Positions 23,681 through 35,330 of a DNA stretch of 64,000 bases are shown in pieces. The notes under the pieces were generated by a model. The model was not told the DNA's origin. It searched no databases and saw only the letters and a list, made by a program, of their open reading frames with translations. Every line of letters starts with the position of its first letter. Positions within the stretch are counted from its first letter, which is position 1. The DNA is from Cryptomeria japonica (Eukaryota > Streptophyta > Pinopsida > Cupressales > Cupressaceae), in the NCBI RefSeq assembly GCF_030272615.1, contig NC_081413.1, positions 561,985,010 to 562,049,009 on the forward strand, written 5' to 3'. A program made the translations under genes and the position numbers.

Positions 23681-25083
23681 TTTACTCTTGGAAAAGGGTC
23701 TAACAACCTAAAGAGAAAGATCCTATCAATAGAAGGCTATAAACAATCTCGTAGGATTCTGAATCTTCAAGAAGAATTGGGTCATGCCAATCAAATGATT
23801 GCAGATATGCAGAGGCAAATGTAGAGATCACTGAAAGTCAGAAGAAGGTTGTCTGATGATTTATAGGACTCACAAGAGTTGGTGGAACAAATTGAGACAT
23901 CATCTGAGAATAGCATATCAGAAGAATCTAAAGAAATGATTGAAGATCTGAAAGAAAAGAACAAAGCACTTAATGAATAGCTAAAAGCAATGAGAAGGGA
24001 ACATGGGTATTTTAGCACATAGATGATTGAAAATCTTGATGCATTGAGAATAGCTAAAGATAATAAGAGAATCATAGAAGGAGAAAAACAAAAACTAGAA
24101 GCAATGGTGTCTGCAAAGAATGAGGAAATATCAAGGATGACTGTAGTTCAACATAATCTGTCTGATCAATTGGACTATGCACATCATGAAGCTACTCTAA
24201 AGGAAAATGAGAACCAAGCATTGAAACTTGAAATATCTAGATTGACCGATGAACTAGAAGCAGAAAAGAAGTCAAAAGAAACACTGAGGAAAAGCCATGA
24301 AGCATCAAGAATGTTGGATGGGAAACTAAATATGAGAAAACCCAACAAAACTGCAGGACTCAGTTATAAAGGAAACAAATCTACCAAGAAAGGGATCAAC
24401 ACTACCGAGAAAGGAGAATCATCAAAGCAAGTTGGAAACAAAGAGAACATCAAGGACAAGAAGCATATTTGCAACTACTATGGAAAACAAGGACATACTA
24501 CCAACGTTTGCTGAATCAGAAAAGGTAAGCAACTGAATGTTACTAGGTTTGATGGTTATTGTTATAATTGCAAAAAGTATGGTCACACATCTAAGTAATG
24601 TAGAAAAAAGTCTATCAACAATTATTAAAAATTAAAATACAAAGGGTTTTGCAAAAATTGCAATAGATATGAACACAATACTGAGAAATGTTGGTTTAAG
24701 TAGAAAAACTATATGTGGACTCCACATCGAGCAAACACTAGAAGCTACTAAACTCACACAAATCTCAATCAACAATATAATTCAGTACCATGAGATTAGA
24801 ATACAAGAATTTGGTGTGAATGTTGTGGAAGATATGGACATATAAGTGCAAACTGTATGATAAGGTTTGGAAGGAAGAACCCGAGATCATGGAGAAATCC
24901 AGGAATGGCATGTTTTCATTGTCACAAAGTTGGACACATAGCTAAAGACTGTAGAGACCAATCGAGAGGAGACACTAAGGAGATAAGAAGCAAATTGCAG
25001 AAATTTTGGAAAAAAAAGGAAAATATGTCAACCAATGAAGGAAGCACCTCACCTACCGAGTTAGGTGCATCTACTTCAGATTA
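23681..25083 (+). pseudogene. element B ORF1: coiled coil plus five CCHC zinc knuckles
   Basis: One reading frame runs from just after the primer site to 25083. The first part is a long charged coiled coil (LQEELGHANQMIADMQ at about 23767, then Glu/Lys-rich heptads to about 24310). A basic Lys/Asn/Thr-rich linker follows, then five knuckles of C-x2-C-x4-H-x4-C spacing. Their positions are about 24470 (second Cys now Tyr), 24559 (CYNCKKYGH), 24650 (CKNCNRYEH), 24815 (CECCGRYGH) and 24911 (CFHCHKVGHIAKDC). There are about a dozen in-frame stops, half of them TAG. The role is probably gag-like RNA binding, but no capsid fold is recognised. The start codon is unclear. Confidence 0.75.
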
Positions 25084-25607
25084 GTCAATGAAGGTATGGA
25101 GGGACTACATTCTCAAAGGTTAGATCTTAACAGTTCCTATATATTCATGCACTTAATTCCAAAATTTGCATAGCTAAGATGCATTATTAAGTTCAAAACA
25201 ATTATCTAGTCTATTGATTTACCAGAGAAGTCGGTAAAAGTAGTAAACCTGTCTAGTCGGTAAAAGCTTATAAGAGAGTTAGTCGATAAAGTGAAACCAA
25301 GTGCATTTAATGCCTATTTAACCTAACTACATGAATCCCGATAAGGTCAAAAGGAGATATTTAAAGTAATATGCGCGGTCATTTTTCACTTACCAGTTTT
25401 CAAGTGCGGAGCAGAGCAGAGCAAATCAAAAGGCGATCAAAAATTTCTAAGAGCGAATTCAAGGTATTTAGCAAATCTAAAACCACATTTTTAGCAGTTA
25501 ACCGATCAATTTAAGTTGTGAATATTTGCAAAGTATTTACTAAGTTGGAAGCATTTTCTGGTTATTTGGAACCCTAAGCTATTTTGTAAGTAGAATTTCA
25601 ATTTGAA
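25084..25607 (+). other. spacer between ORF1 and ORF2 of element B
   Basis: About 520 bp without a recognisable gene. It contains repeated GTCGGTAAAAG and GTCGATAAAG words (25228-25295). The equivalent spacer in B' is about 300 bp. Confidence 0.5.
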
Positions 25608-28600
25608 ATGGCTCCCAAAGTACAGAAACCCATTATAGTAGAGACCATTGAGAAGACTACACTGAAATACACCTTACCTCCCAAGGTGGCTTCTGAACCT
25701 AATGAGAAAATTGTATTTTATCTTATTCTGGATAGGGTTCTGTTGATTGAAGATGTTAGATTTTATACCAAGTGTAGAGTTGATGAGCTAGGTCATATTG
25801 AGATTAAGGATATGTATGATAAATTGTGCACCGATGGAAATTTGGATAGCAAGTTTGAGCATATCAAAGTCAAGGGATTAACTAAAACCCTAACCTATCC
25901 TTGAGTCTTCAAACCCGAACGGGTCAAATTTGTCTTGATTCGAGTACATGATGATTTGATGTGGTTAGAGGATCAATCTTTCAAAATCACCAAGGAGATT
26001 ATTCACATAATAATCGGATATCCTATATTTGACCATGCCCGAGCATAGAAGATGATTTCACAGAAGGAATTGATAACATTAATAGGTGTTGATTCTAATA
26101 GCAGAGGTCTTAAGCTGAACAATGTGACAGATGCAGAACTTAATTTTGCTATTAGAGTTATTGGTTATTGTTTCTTCCAGTTTGCAAGAGAAAATAGTGT
26201 ACCGTGTGCAACTATAGATTTGGCCTATAAAAGTGTTAAAAAGGGTATGCAAATTGATCTACGTGAAGTGTTGTTGAAGAATCTTTTTGAAAACCTCAAT
26301 ACAATAAGGAAACTGAAGATTAATAATACTCCTAACACACTAAAGTTTGGGTCACTCTTAGTGTGTATGTTCTTCTATTTTCAGAAATTCTTTCCATCTA
26401 TTGATAACATTATTTGGGAATTACATCGACCTATCACCCGTCAAATAAATGATTTCATCAATCAGCTAGGTGATAATTTCAATATGATAATGGATGATTA
26501 CTTCAACAAATTCCAGGAAAAGAAGCATAGCAGGTACAAGATTCCACCTCAGCTAGTGGAAAAGTACAAGGATACTATATGTTTTGAATTGGATATAGAC
26601 TACTGTTATGTCAATTTAGTAGAACCCAGGACTCAATCATTACTGCCTATGGGTTATGAGATAGATTTTGACATTGCTCAACAACAGATAGATGCCTTTT
26701 TAGCACTTCCAAGGCATGCTGCCGAGAAAAGATATGGCACCTATGAAGAGGTGAAAGAGAAAGTAAAAATGAGCATTGTAGTACCGAAGGCTGCTAGAAA
26801 ACCCACTAGAATGATCAAGGATTTAACTGAAAATTTTGGAGAAGATTCTACATCCACACCTACTAAGCCAAAAAGTAGGAATAGTGATCAACTTTCAATC
26901 GAGGAAGAATCTGAAGCTCAAGAAGCAACAATTACACTGAGCATCGAGTTGCCAAAGGACAAAATTTTGAAAAGACAGAAACAGGATTCAACCAAGGTAT
27001 CACCGACCCCACCAGTAAAGCAACCGAACACTAGATCATTTGTTGTGTCACCTCGTAAGAAGCAAAAGAATGTAGAAATTCCTAAAGTTACAAAAACTTA
27101 TAGAAAGAAGAATAGAAGACAAATTTTGGATAAAGAGGCAAGTGACACAGAGTCAGAAGATGTAAATAAACTTCAGATAGTAAAAAGCACAAAGGAAGAT
27201 GTACATAGCGTTGACAATTTTTGTGCAAAATTGAAGGAATATGGTGGATTTGGGTCATTTAGATATGTAAAACATGATACTAGAATAGATGAAGAGAAGA
27301 GGCAAATAGAAGAGATTATAATTTGTACACTTCTCAAGTTCTGAGTAGTTCCATTGGAAGTGACTGGTTTTCTTCCAAAAGCATTATACTCACATATTGA
27401 TAATAGACGGAAATATGCTATGGACTCAGAGAAGCAAATAAGAGAAAGAGTTTTGGTACATCTCTTTCCAGATATGTCAGTAGATGAAATAAGAGATCAC
27501 TTGAAAAATTACCAGACAAATTTTCAAGTAAAACAAAGGGCCTTAAAAATGATGAATGGATTATATCTTGAAGTTGAAAATGAAACCAAAGAGAAATGGA
27601 AGAAGATATTCAGGATTAAGACTGAAGAGCCAAAAGATGAAGAAGAAATAGTTGACATCACCGAGCAAGATCCTACTTCCACTATTCAGATAGATGAGGA
27701 TGTCATAGACATTGAAGCACAAGAAGAATAAATGATAGAAGGAAGCGCCTATGCCAAACTGGTGTCAAGTGAATCAGTTTTGGAACAGGTTAAGTCCTAT
27801 CCTCCGATCACCCAACAAGTCTCAGCCAGGAAACCTCAAGACACGGATGAAGGCACATAGGCTCCAAAGGTTAAACAAGATGAATCTACCTCTCAGGCCA
27901 CTGGTGAGAAAACTTCCCAAGCACCTTCAAGCACCAAGACAATTGCCACTAAAATTCCAAGCAAGGAAACACCGAAGGATAAAATAGAGGCTATCAGAAC
28001 CAACAAAAGTGTTGCCTCTACCGAGCAACATATCGAGGAAGGACAAGTCTCCAAGGCCATTGTACCCATTCAATCGGCAAAGGCATCATCATCAAAGGAG
28101 AAGAAAGGAAAAAGACACAGTTTTAAAATTGATCTGTCAAAGCCTATTGTGCTACCGAATGTTGACCTAACAAAATTGAAAGGGCAAGCACTGATAGAAT
28201 TCAGTGAGCTTAGTAAAGCCAAAGCAGAGCAAGAAGGATAGATAGCTATTCAACAGAAGAACCGAGTACTTCAAAAGGTCAAAACATTATTGACAGAATT
28301 GATACCTGAAGCTACCATCAATAAAGATGATGTCATCCATGTGCAACTAGATGAACTACTCGCTCAATTGGAGGAATCGGGAGTAGAAGCATCAAAATAC
28401 CTTAGCAAATTGAAGGAAAAAGAGATAACTACCAAGATGATTGAAGAAGTGTAGAAAGAAATTGCTATAGGTAAAATACAGCCTATTGAATTCATTGCTG
28501 AGTTGTCCCCTCAACTCAAGCATATTATTTATTTATTCCAGAAGTTATGTACATTTTCATTCTTCATCAAAGATATCAAGCATAAGACTGAAGTCATTGA

Positions 28601-28982
28601 AAAATAGATTACCGATCTCTCAAATAAATTGACTACTGAGCCAAATTCTCTTCAGAATTTTTATACAAGGCTACAAACACTTATGGCTCAACAGTTAGAA
28701 CTTCGGAATGAAGAGCATAAAATAAGGATGGATATCATGACTCTTCAAACATTATTTATTCCCCATTTGTCATCAGTTCAAGAGTAGATCAACTGAGCTA
28801 CCCAATTATCAACTCAAGAAGAGGGAAGCACTTTAGATGGTTTGATCACACTGTTAGCTAATATTATAGCTCATAATACAATACTGGAAAGTGTCAAGGA
28901 TGCACTTAAGAACACTCTTACAGAAGCTCGTATGAAGTATAAATCTATTTTTGATCAGTTTCCCCCACCAAATGGTAACTAG
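25608..28982 (+). pseudogene. element B ORF2: long protein of unknown family
   Basis: A single frame of 1124 codons from ATG 25608 to TAG 28980, with ten internal stops (six TAG, three TGA, one TAA) and no frameshift. Residues 1 to about 400 are a mixed helix/strand globular region, including LRVHDDLMW-type and KITKEIIHIIIGYP segments and a helical VIGYCFFQFARENSV stretch. Residues 400-700 are charged linker, and 850-1124 are mostly helical coiled coil. It aligns through its globular part with ORF2 of B'. No polymerase, protease or integrase motif is visible. The segment before G-Y/L-P recalls plant transposon-associated domains (PMD or putative plant transposon protein), which is only a suggestion. 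Confidence 0.75.
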
Positions 28983-29282
28983 TTTTGATGTTTTTTAAAA
29001 AGGGGAGTGTACTGAGTATATAGAGTATCTGAGTGTACAAAATTTATCATATATACCGAGTGTACAGTTGAAACTAACAAGGGGAGCATGAAACATCAGG
29101 AGCATGTAAAATCAAGAGCATGGAAATACAGAGCATGGAACATCAAGTTTTGTACAAAATATTGATAAGGGGAGTATGTATTTGAACATTGTATATATTG
29201 TCATTTCAGTTTATTTTGCAAGTATATAGATTGTGTATTATGACTTTGAAAGGAGTTTTGTCAAACATACCAAACTAAAGTC
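28983..29282 (+). other. element B 3' untranslated region
   Basis: Non-coding 300 bp with repeated GAGCATG words (29080-29140), leading to the polypurine tract. Confidence 0.5.
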
Positions 29283-29294
29283 AAAAGGGGAGAT
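29283..29294 (+). promoter_or_regulatory. polypurine tract, element B
   Basis: AAAAGGGGAGAT abuts the 3' LTR. B' has the same GGGGAGAT ending at its own tract. Confidence 0.85.
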
Positions 29295-30521
29295 TGTTTC
29301 TATTTACTAAGTTGTCATTAGTTTTATGCCCAAAGTCATTCTATATACACCAGTCGGTTAATACTATAGAATAGTCCAGTCGATAAACACCAAGGTCACC
29401 GGTGTTGGTTACAAAAGAGAGACAAGTCACCGAGATGATATACACTGAGCTATGAATTGAGACATATACAGAATGTCTACCGAGTAAAGTTCATATGTCT
29501 ACCGAGCAACAAAGAAGGTATACCAAGTTAATCTGAACTGAGTGAAAACGTGTTACCAGATTCAATGAACCTAGACACACATGTGAAACGTGTTACATAA
29601 TTCAAGAAGATGAAACCGTTATTACATTGAAAATTGCATTTAAAGATTTTGTATGATTTTGAGGAAGAATATCCAATGAAATAATTTCTATGTTTATTCA
29701 TTCAATAAACCATGTTTGTATGATCAAAGCATGAACAAATCACCGTCTCAGAGATCTATATAAATAGAATGATTTAAGTATATGATATGATGATATGGAA
29801 GGTCAATCAAGAGTGGAGAGATGAAAGAATGATTTAGTCAAGTAATGAAGAAAGAAGATTGACAGAGATAATCATAGGTTACTGAGAGGTTTCAGAGAGC
29901 AGTTTTAAGGGACAGAGCATATAGAAGTGGTTACCGAGTTGATTTATCAATTACTGAGGAATGCTATGAGCAAGGTAATTTTATATTGAGCACATAGAGT
30001 CTGCCATAACATTTCAGATGTGGAGTTGCAAATATTTTGTAAAGATTTTGATTGAAATGTTAAGTTGTAATAGAAACCTTTAGTAGGGTAAAAGACTCTA
30101 ATAAAGTCTATAAATTGTAAAGCCTTTAATCAGGTACAACATTTTGTAGAAGTGTTTGTAAAATCCTTTAGCAAGGTATATCTAAAGATCTTTATACTCC
30201 TAATAGGGTAAGCTATCAGAAATGGCTAAACATGTAGCTCTAACCGAGCAATCTTGATTACTGTAGTAGTGAAGTTGTGGGTGCCATCCCCACCGTAGTT
30301 TTTCTCTCTAACCAAGAGTTTCTGCATGACCAAAATCTTTGTGTTATGGAGTGATATTTTGATGTATGTTATTTCCATGATTATGTTTCAGTATTACATA
30401 CCTTTGAGATTAGCAATACATAGTTTGTGTTTATCAGTAAAATTGTTTTTCAAGAAAAGTTTTGAAGTATTGATTCACCCCTCCCCTCTCAGTACATTAG
30501 CATTCCAAGTCAAACCTAACA
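29295..30521 (+). repeat. element B 3' LTR
   Basis: TGTTTCTATT...CCTAACA, 1227 bp, collinear with the 5' LTR. It is followed by the duplicated GCAAG. Confidence 0.95.
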
Positions 30522-31220
30522 GCAAGAAGGCATAGTGTTGGGGCATCATATTTCTCAGTCAGGCATTCAAGTTGATTCAACCAAAATTGAGATAATACTC
30601 AATCTTCCTGCCCCTACAAAACAAAAGGATGTAAGAAGTTTTTTAGGCCATGTAGGGTACTACATGAGATTTATCAAGGACTTTAGTAAGATGGCAGGAC
30701 CTCTGTATACTCTCTTAACACAAAATGTTGCATCTGAATGGATACCAACATGTGAAGAGGTATTTTCTAAACTTAAGGAAGCCTTAACCCAGGCTCCTGT
30801 GCTTAAAGGACTTGATTGGTCTCTTCTTTTTCACATTCACACAAATGCACCAAATTTTGCAATTGGAGCAGTTTTGAGGGAGAAGCGAGAATTTTTGGAG
30901 AATGCAATTTACTATATCAACAAAAACTTGCAAGGACCTGAGCTAAATTATACTATCACTGAAAAGGAAATGTTAGTTGTTATCTATGCCCTCAATAAGT
31001 TCAGGCACCATATCATTGGTTATCAAATCTTTGTGCATACTGATCATGCAACCATCAAATACCTTATGAATAAAAGTTCCATTTCAGGTAGGTTAGCAAG
31101 ATGGTTGTTCTTAATGTAGGGATTTGGCATCGCTATCATTGACAAGCAAGGTAAGGCAAATATAGTGGTAGGCTTTCTATCCAAAATTCAAACACCGGAT
31201 AATCCTACAGCCATTGATGA
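30522..31220 (+). pseudogene. Gypsy A RT end and RNase H, copy 2 (continued)
   Basis: Resumes the RT interrupted at 22439. It shows GHHISQSGIQVDSTKIE, RSFLGHVGYYMRFIKDFSKM, the RNase H segment FHIHTNAPNFAIGAVLREK, NLQGPELNYTITEKEMLVV and FVHTDHATIKYLMN. It is mostly open, with one TAG at about 31117. At 31220 the sequence jumps from the RNase H end (TAIDE) back to the start of RT. Confidence 0.9.
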
Positions 31221-31931
31221 AAACCTCAGCGAAGGATTAATATTGCATTGAGGTAAATAGTGAAGGAGGAATTACAAAAGTTACTAAATGCAGGATTCAT
31301 TTACCCTATTTCAGATAGTCAGTGGGTATCTCCCCTGGTTATCATCCCTAGGAAAGGAGGAAAATGGAGAGTTTGTATGGACTATAGGGAGCTTAACATT
31401 GCTACTAAAAAATATCATTTCCCACTTCCATTCATTCATCAAGTGTTAGATTCTTTAGCAGGCAGGCAATACTTTTCATTTTTGGATGGGTTTAGTGGTT
31501 ATAATCAAATTAGAATAGCTCCCAAGGACCAAGAAAAGACCACCTTCAATTTCCCTTGGGGAACATATGCCTATTCAATCCTTCCTTTTAGTCTATGCAA
31601 TGCTTCTGCAACCTTTCAAAGGGTTGTCCTCAATATATTCTCCGATGTTTCCCATGATTGTATGGAAATTTACATGGATGATTTTACTGCTTATGGGGCC
31701 ACTTTTGAGGAAGCATTGCAAAATATTTCCAAAGTGTTGCAATGGTGTGAGGATCATAATTTTTCCCTAAATAGTGAAAATTGCTTCATGATGATGCAAG
31801 AAGGCATAGTGTTGGGGCATCGTATTTCTCAGTCAAGCACTCAAGTTGATCCAACCAAAATTGAGGTAATACTCAATCTTCTTGCCCCTGCAAAACAAAA
31901 GGATGTAAGAAGTTGTTTAGGCCATGTAGGG
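31221..31931 (+). pseudogene. Gypsy A RT, copy 3 (first part)
   Basis: A second near-complete RT N-terminal half, open from 31260 to 31930. It includes SPLVIIPRKGGKWRVCMDYR, FSFLDGFSGYNQIRIAPKD, an intact YMDD box at 31671-31682 and the RSCLGHVG end. It is better preserved than copy 1: the Trp and Gln codons that are stops in copy 1 are intact here. It is cut by element C within the LGHVGYY motif. Confidence 0.9.
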
Positions 31932-32707
31932 TGTAGACACCTAAAATTGTCCAGTCTAATTAAATAAATATTTTATTTATTTGATTACTTTATCCTAATT
32001 CTTCTATTAATTAAATAAATCTTTATTTATTTAATTAATTCATTTATCCTCTTCTAGCCTTATTTCTCATTTAAATAAATACATTTATTTGTTTAAATTA
32101 TCATTTTCCTAAATTAAATAAATATCTTATTTATTTAATTGATCCCACTTCTTCTATTAATTAAATGAATCTTTATTTATTTAATTAATTCATTAACCTT
32201 TTCTACCCATGACACATGTCATTTATCTCTTAATTCATACACTACCTACCCTCTTATTATTTTCTTTACCTACCCTTTAATCATAGCCGACCATTTATCT
32301 TTTATACCTCTCAATCTTATCCCTCCATTTCTTATAGTGTCTTCTATATAAGGAGATGCTTCCTTCATTATCAACCCTATGCACGTCGATTATTACTCGA
32401 CTACACTATGCTTTTGAACTTTCATATGCGATCCTACTTGCAACCACATTTCCATTCTTTGTTGAGCTCTTGTGCACATATAAAATCTAAAAGCAAATAT
32501 ATCAAACAAGATCAATGTAGATAGGAAGAATGGAGATTTAAACCCTATTGGACATGTGATGGTATAATCTTTGTGATTTCATTTGACTTGCATTGTCTTA
32601 GGTAATCTTCATATGTTATGGTGGATCTTTGTTGTTGTTAGGCTAGGGTTTTGTGGTTGAATTCATTTAGTCTTTCAATATTGTTGTATCCATTTTCACC
32701 ATAAACA
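31932..32707 (+). repeat. element C 5' LTR
   Basis: Starts TGTAGACACCTAAAATTGTC and ends CCATAAACA. The first 260 bp hold about five AT-rich hairpins, the clearest having 14-base perfect arms at 32006-32019 and 32026-32039. A TATA box (TATATAAG) lies at 32345-32352. Confidence 0.95.
32345..32352 (+). promoter_or_regulatory. TATA box, element C LTR
   Basis: TATATAAG followed by GAGATGC; conserved at 42987-42994 in the 3' LTR. Confidence 0.6.
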
Positions 32708-33690
32708 TTTTGGCATGCTCGGTGGAACATGGATTTTTGTTAGATCTGTGTTTTTTGCATATTTTTCTAACCCTATATTGTTATTTTGTAAAACAATTTG
32801 GAGAATAACCTTGTGCAACTAAGGTTTTGGATACAAAATCAAGATCTCGGAGAGATTCGATCATATCTCACAAACAGCTTGGAAATTTTGCACCAAATTT
32901 TTTTTATAGGTTGAAGACAGTATCAAGAGCTCTCAAAGAAAAAATAAGATCTATTGGAGCATATTTTAATTTTCTATGAATTTTTTATGAATTTTCATAA
33001 AAAAAATAATTTTGACAGAAAATGAGCGAATTTTTTGGATTTTCTTACATTTTTGGAAATATCTCATAATTATACATAGGATCTGTTCTTTGTGATTTTA
33101 ATTTTGATGCAAAATATTTCCCTAAAAATCAGATCTTTAAAAATTAGGTTGTTTCCTTATTTTTATCAAATCTCAAAAATGGCTTCGAATTTTGGCATCA
33201 AAGATTTGTTGCAGGTCAAGAAAAGTATCAGTAGTGTTCAGTAAAAATTTTAGATTTTTTGGACCAAAGTTTCATTTTATATGAAGTTTTTATGATGTTT
33301 CATAAAAAATTAATCTTGAGAGCAAATTAGCGAATATTTCATATTTTCTTACATTTTTGGAAATCTCTTAGAATTATGAATAGGATCAGTTCTTTGTGAT
33401 TTTAAATTTGATGCAAAATAATTCCTCAAAAATCAGATCTTTGAAAATTAGGGTTTTGCATTATTTTACTCATATCTCACAAACGGCTTGGATTTGTTGC
33501 AGAATTTTTTTAATGAAGGTTTGGAAGACCATCAAGACTGTCTAGTAAAAATTTCAGATTTGTTGGATCAATTTTCCATTTTATATGAAACTTTTTATAA
33601 TTTTTCATAAAAAATTAATTTTTGGAGCAAATGAGCAAATCTTTTGGATTTTCTTACATTTCTAAAAATCTATTGAAATTTTACAGGTGG
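32708..33690 (+). repeat. element C leader, tandem 305-bp repeats
   Basis: After the LTR comes TTTTGGCATGCTCGGTGG, at the primer-binding position; the tRNA is not assigned. From about 32840 to 33690 there are nearly three copies of a 303-306 bp unit. They are marked by CATATCTCACAAACAGCTTGG-like words at about 32864, 33168 and 33471 and by TTTTCTTACATTT near the ends. No coding region. Confidence 0.75.
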
Positions 33691-35330
33691 TCTTTTTTTA
33701 TTATGAATCAGATCTCTGAATTGGTCAACAAAACGCATTGTTGAAGGCCCCTATTTCACAAAGTCTTTTGGATCTAAAATTTACCTAACTTGTGTGCTTG
33801 CAGGAAGGGTTGATCATTTGAAACAATCCAAACTACTAATAGATCTTTGTTGCAGGACCTTGGAAAGGGTTTTTGATCTTTCATTGTGTGCCTTGTTTTC
33901 ATAGATTAGCAAACACTTCAATTGGTGCACTAAAATTGAATCAGTGTCCTTTGTGTCTTGGTAAATAGGCTCTTTTTGTTTCATCTTTAGAGGGCCTATC
34001 TCCCCATGTGGTCATTAGGACTACTAGTGAGGAGAGAATGACCCAAGTGGTAGCGAGGAAAACCCACCTCTTCTGAACCACTATAAACAACTGTATTCAT
34101 GGTGAAAACTATAGATAACGTGTGCTAATTAGTTCATACCGACACTATGTCTCCCCATAAACCCGTTTTATCAAATTTATTTGATCATTTATAGGGCATA
34201 ACCCCTACTGCCTGGGAGCCTTCCGTATTTATAGAGCTGAAAGTGCCGCATGTATGGCCACACGAGCGGATGCCCTTACTAGCACCTTTTGGTTTTAGAA
34301 GCCAAAATCCTTCTAGTTGTTGGGGCAAGAGGTCGGACCTCTGGTAGCGGCCCACACACATACGGTTCTTAGTAGAGATACAAAGTTTGCCATGGGGAGT
34401 TTTCGTGGGGACTGATGCTTGGCTGCCCTGAGAAGTGAGTGCCGAGGGTGGAGCCAGTGGGGTCAAGCATCTAAGTATCCACTCTGAATAGCGTACCCAT
34501 AGGGGAAACTCCATGTGGGATCAACAACTATTGTCCTGGCCAACCATAAGAATTGTGTTTGTCTTATTTTGAACTATCAAACATTCAAGACCGAACATTA
34601 AAACATTGTGTCTTTTGTGTCTTCAAGTGTATGCAAATTTTTTTTACATCAAACAACACAATTTTCTTTGAGTCATTTTGAGTCTAAACACTTGCAAACA
34701 TTGAGTCTTCATCAATATTGTGTCCTCTTGTCACGAAAAATAGTCAAAAAATTCAGATTTGGTCATAACAACAACTTCACAAATTGGAAAAATTTACAGT
34801 CCAACAAACAAGAGCAATCAGTCTCAGAATTGTTGAGCTTCCTAAGCTATCTCTTCAAGTTTTCATCTAGCATTCAATCTATCTTTGGGTCTCACAAAGT
34901 CCATCATTGCTTTACACCTTGCATTACATTCACATTTGTCTAAACTTGAGTCAAAAGGTCACTTGCTTGTCCTCATCATACTTTGTCAACACACTACATA
35001 CAACAACATTTTTCTAAGTGGTCCCTCATCAAGGTCTATCACCTTTGGGTCTCATTTGGTCTTACTTAGAGTCAAGGTCAACTTGCCTCATCAAGAGAAA
35101 CTATTATCTCTTTGGAAGCCACACCTACTCTACTACATACATACTTGGTCTTACACTTTGGACATTGCAAGTAAACCTCAGATTCATTTACATTCCATCC
35201 AACTCTTGGTCTTTCATACTCTTTCCATTTTCATCTAGTTTCAAACATCTCGGTCAATACCTAGTTCATTGTTGAAACCCATTTCCAAAAATCTAGGAGA
35301 GAAGCTAAAGAGGCTCAAGAGTCTGTAAAC
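33691..35330 (+). other. element C leader, GC-richer block and pre-gag region
   Basis: About 33960-34560 is markedly richer in GC than its surroundings. It holds a small palindrome (AGGTCGGACCT, about 34329) and words such as GGTAGCGAGGAAAACCCACC. Its position before gag suggests a structured leader. The open frames on either strand are without recognisable product. 34561-35330 is ordinary AT-rich leader. Confidence 0.45.

Larger units (their letters stand above)
22440..30521 (+). mobile_element. element B: non-autonomous LTR retrotransposon with two ORFs
   Basis: Both LTRs are 1227 bp (22440-23666 and 29295-30521), and GCAAG is duplicated on both sides (22435-22439 and 30522-30526). It has a primer site for initiator tRNA-Met and a polypurine tract. 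The internal 5.6 kb carries a zinc-knuckle ORF1 and a 1124-codon ORF2. No protease, RT, RNase H or integrase is present, so mobilisation required another element's proteins. It is related to B' (46436-58695) in ORFs but not in LTR sequence. Confidence 0.9.

Noticed and set aside
23399-23824. 141-codon frame beginning inside the element B LTR
   Set aside because: It crosses the LTR end and primer site; only the part after 23680 belongs to ORF1.
34185-34514. 109-codon open frame on the minus strand
   Set aside because: It lies in the GC-richer leader of element C; the translation has no family signature and composition explains its length.
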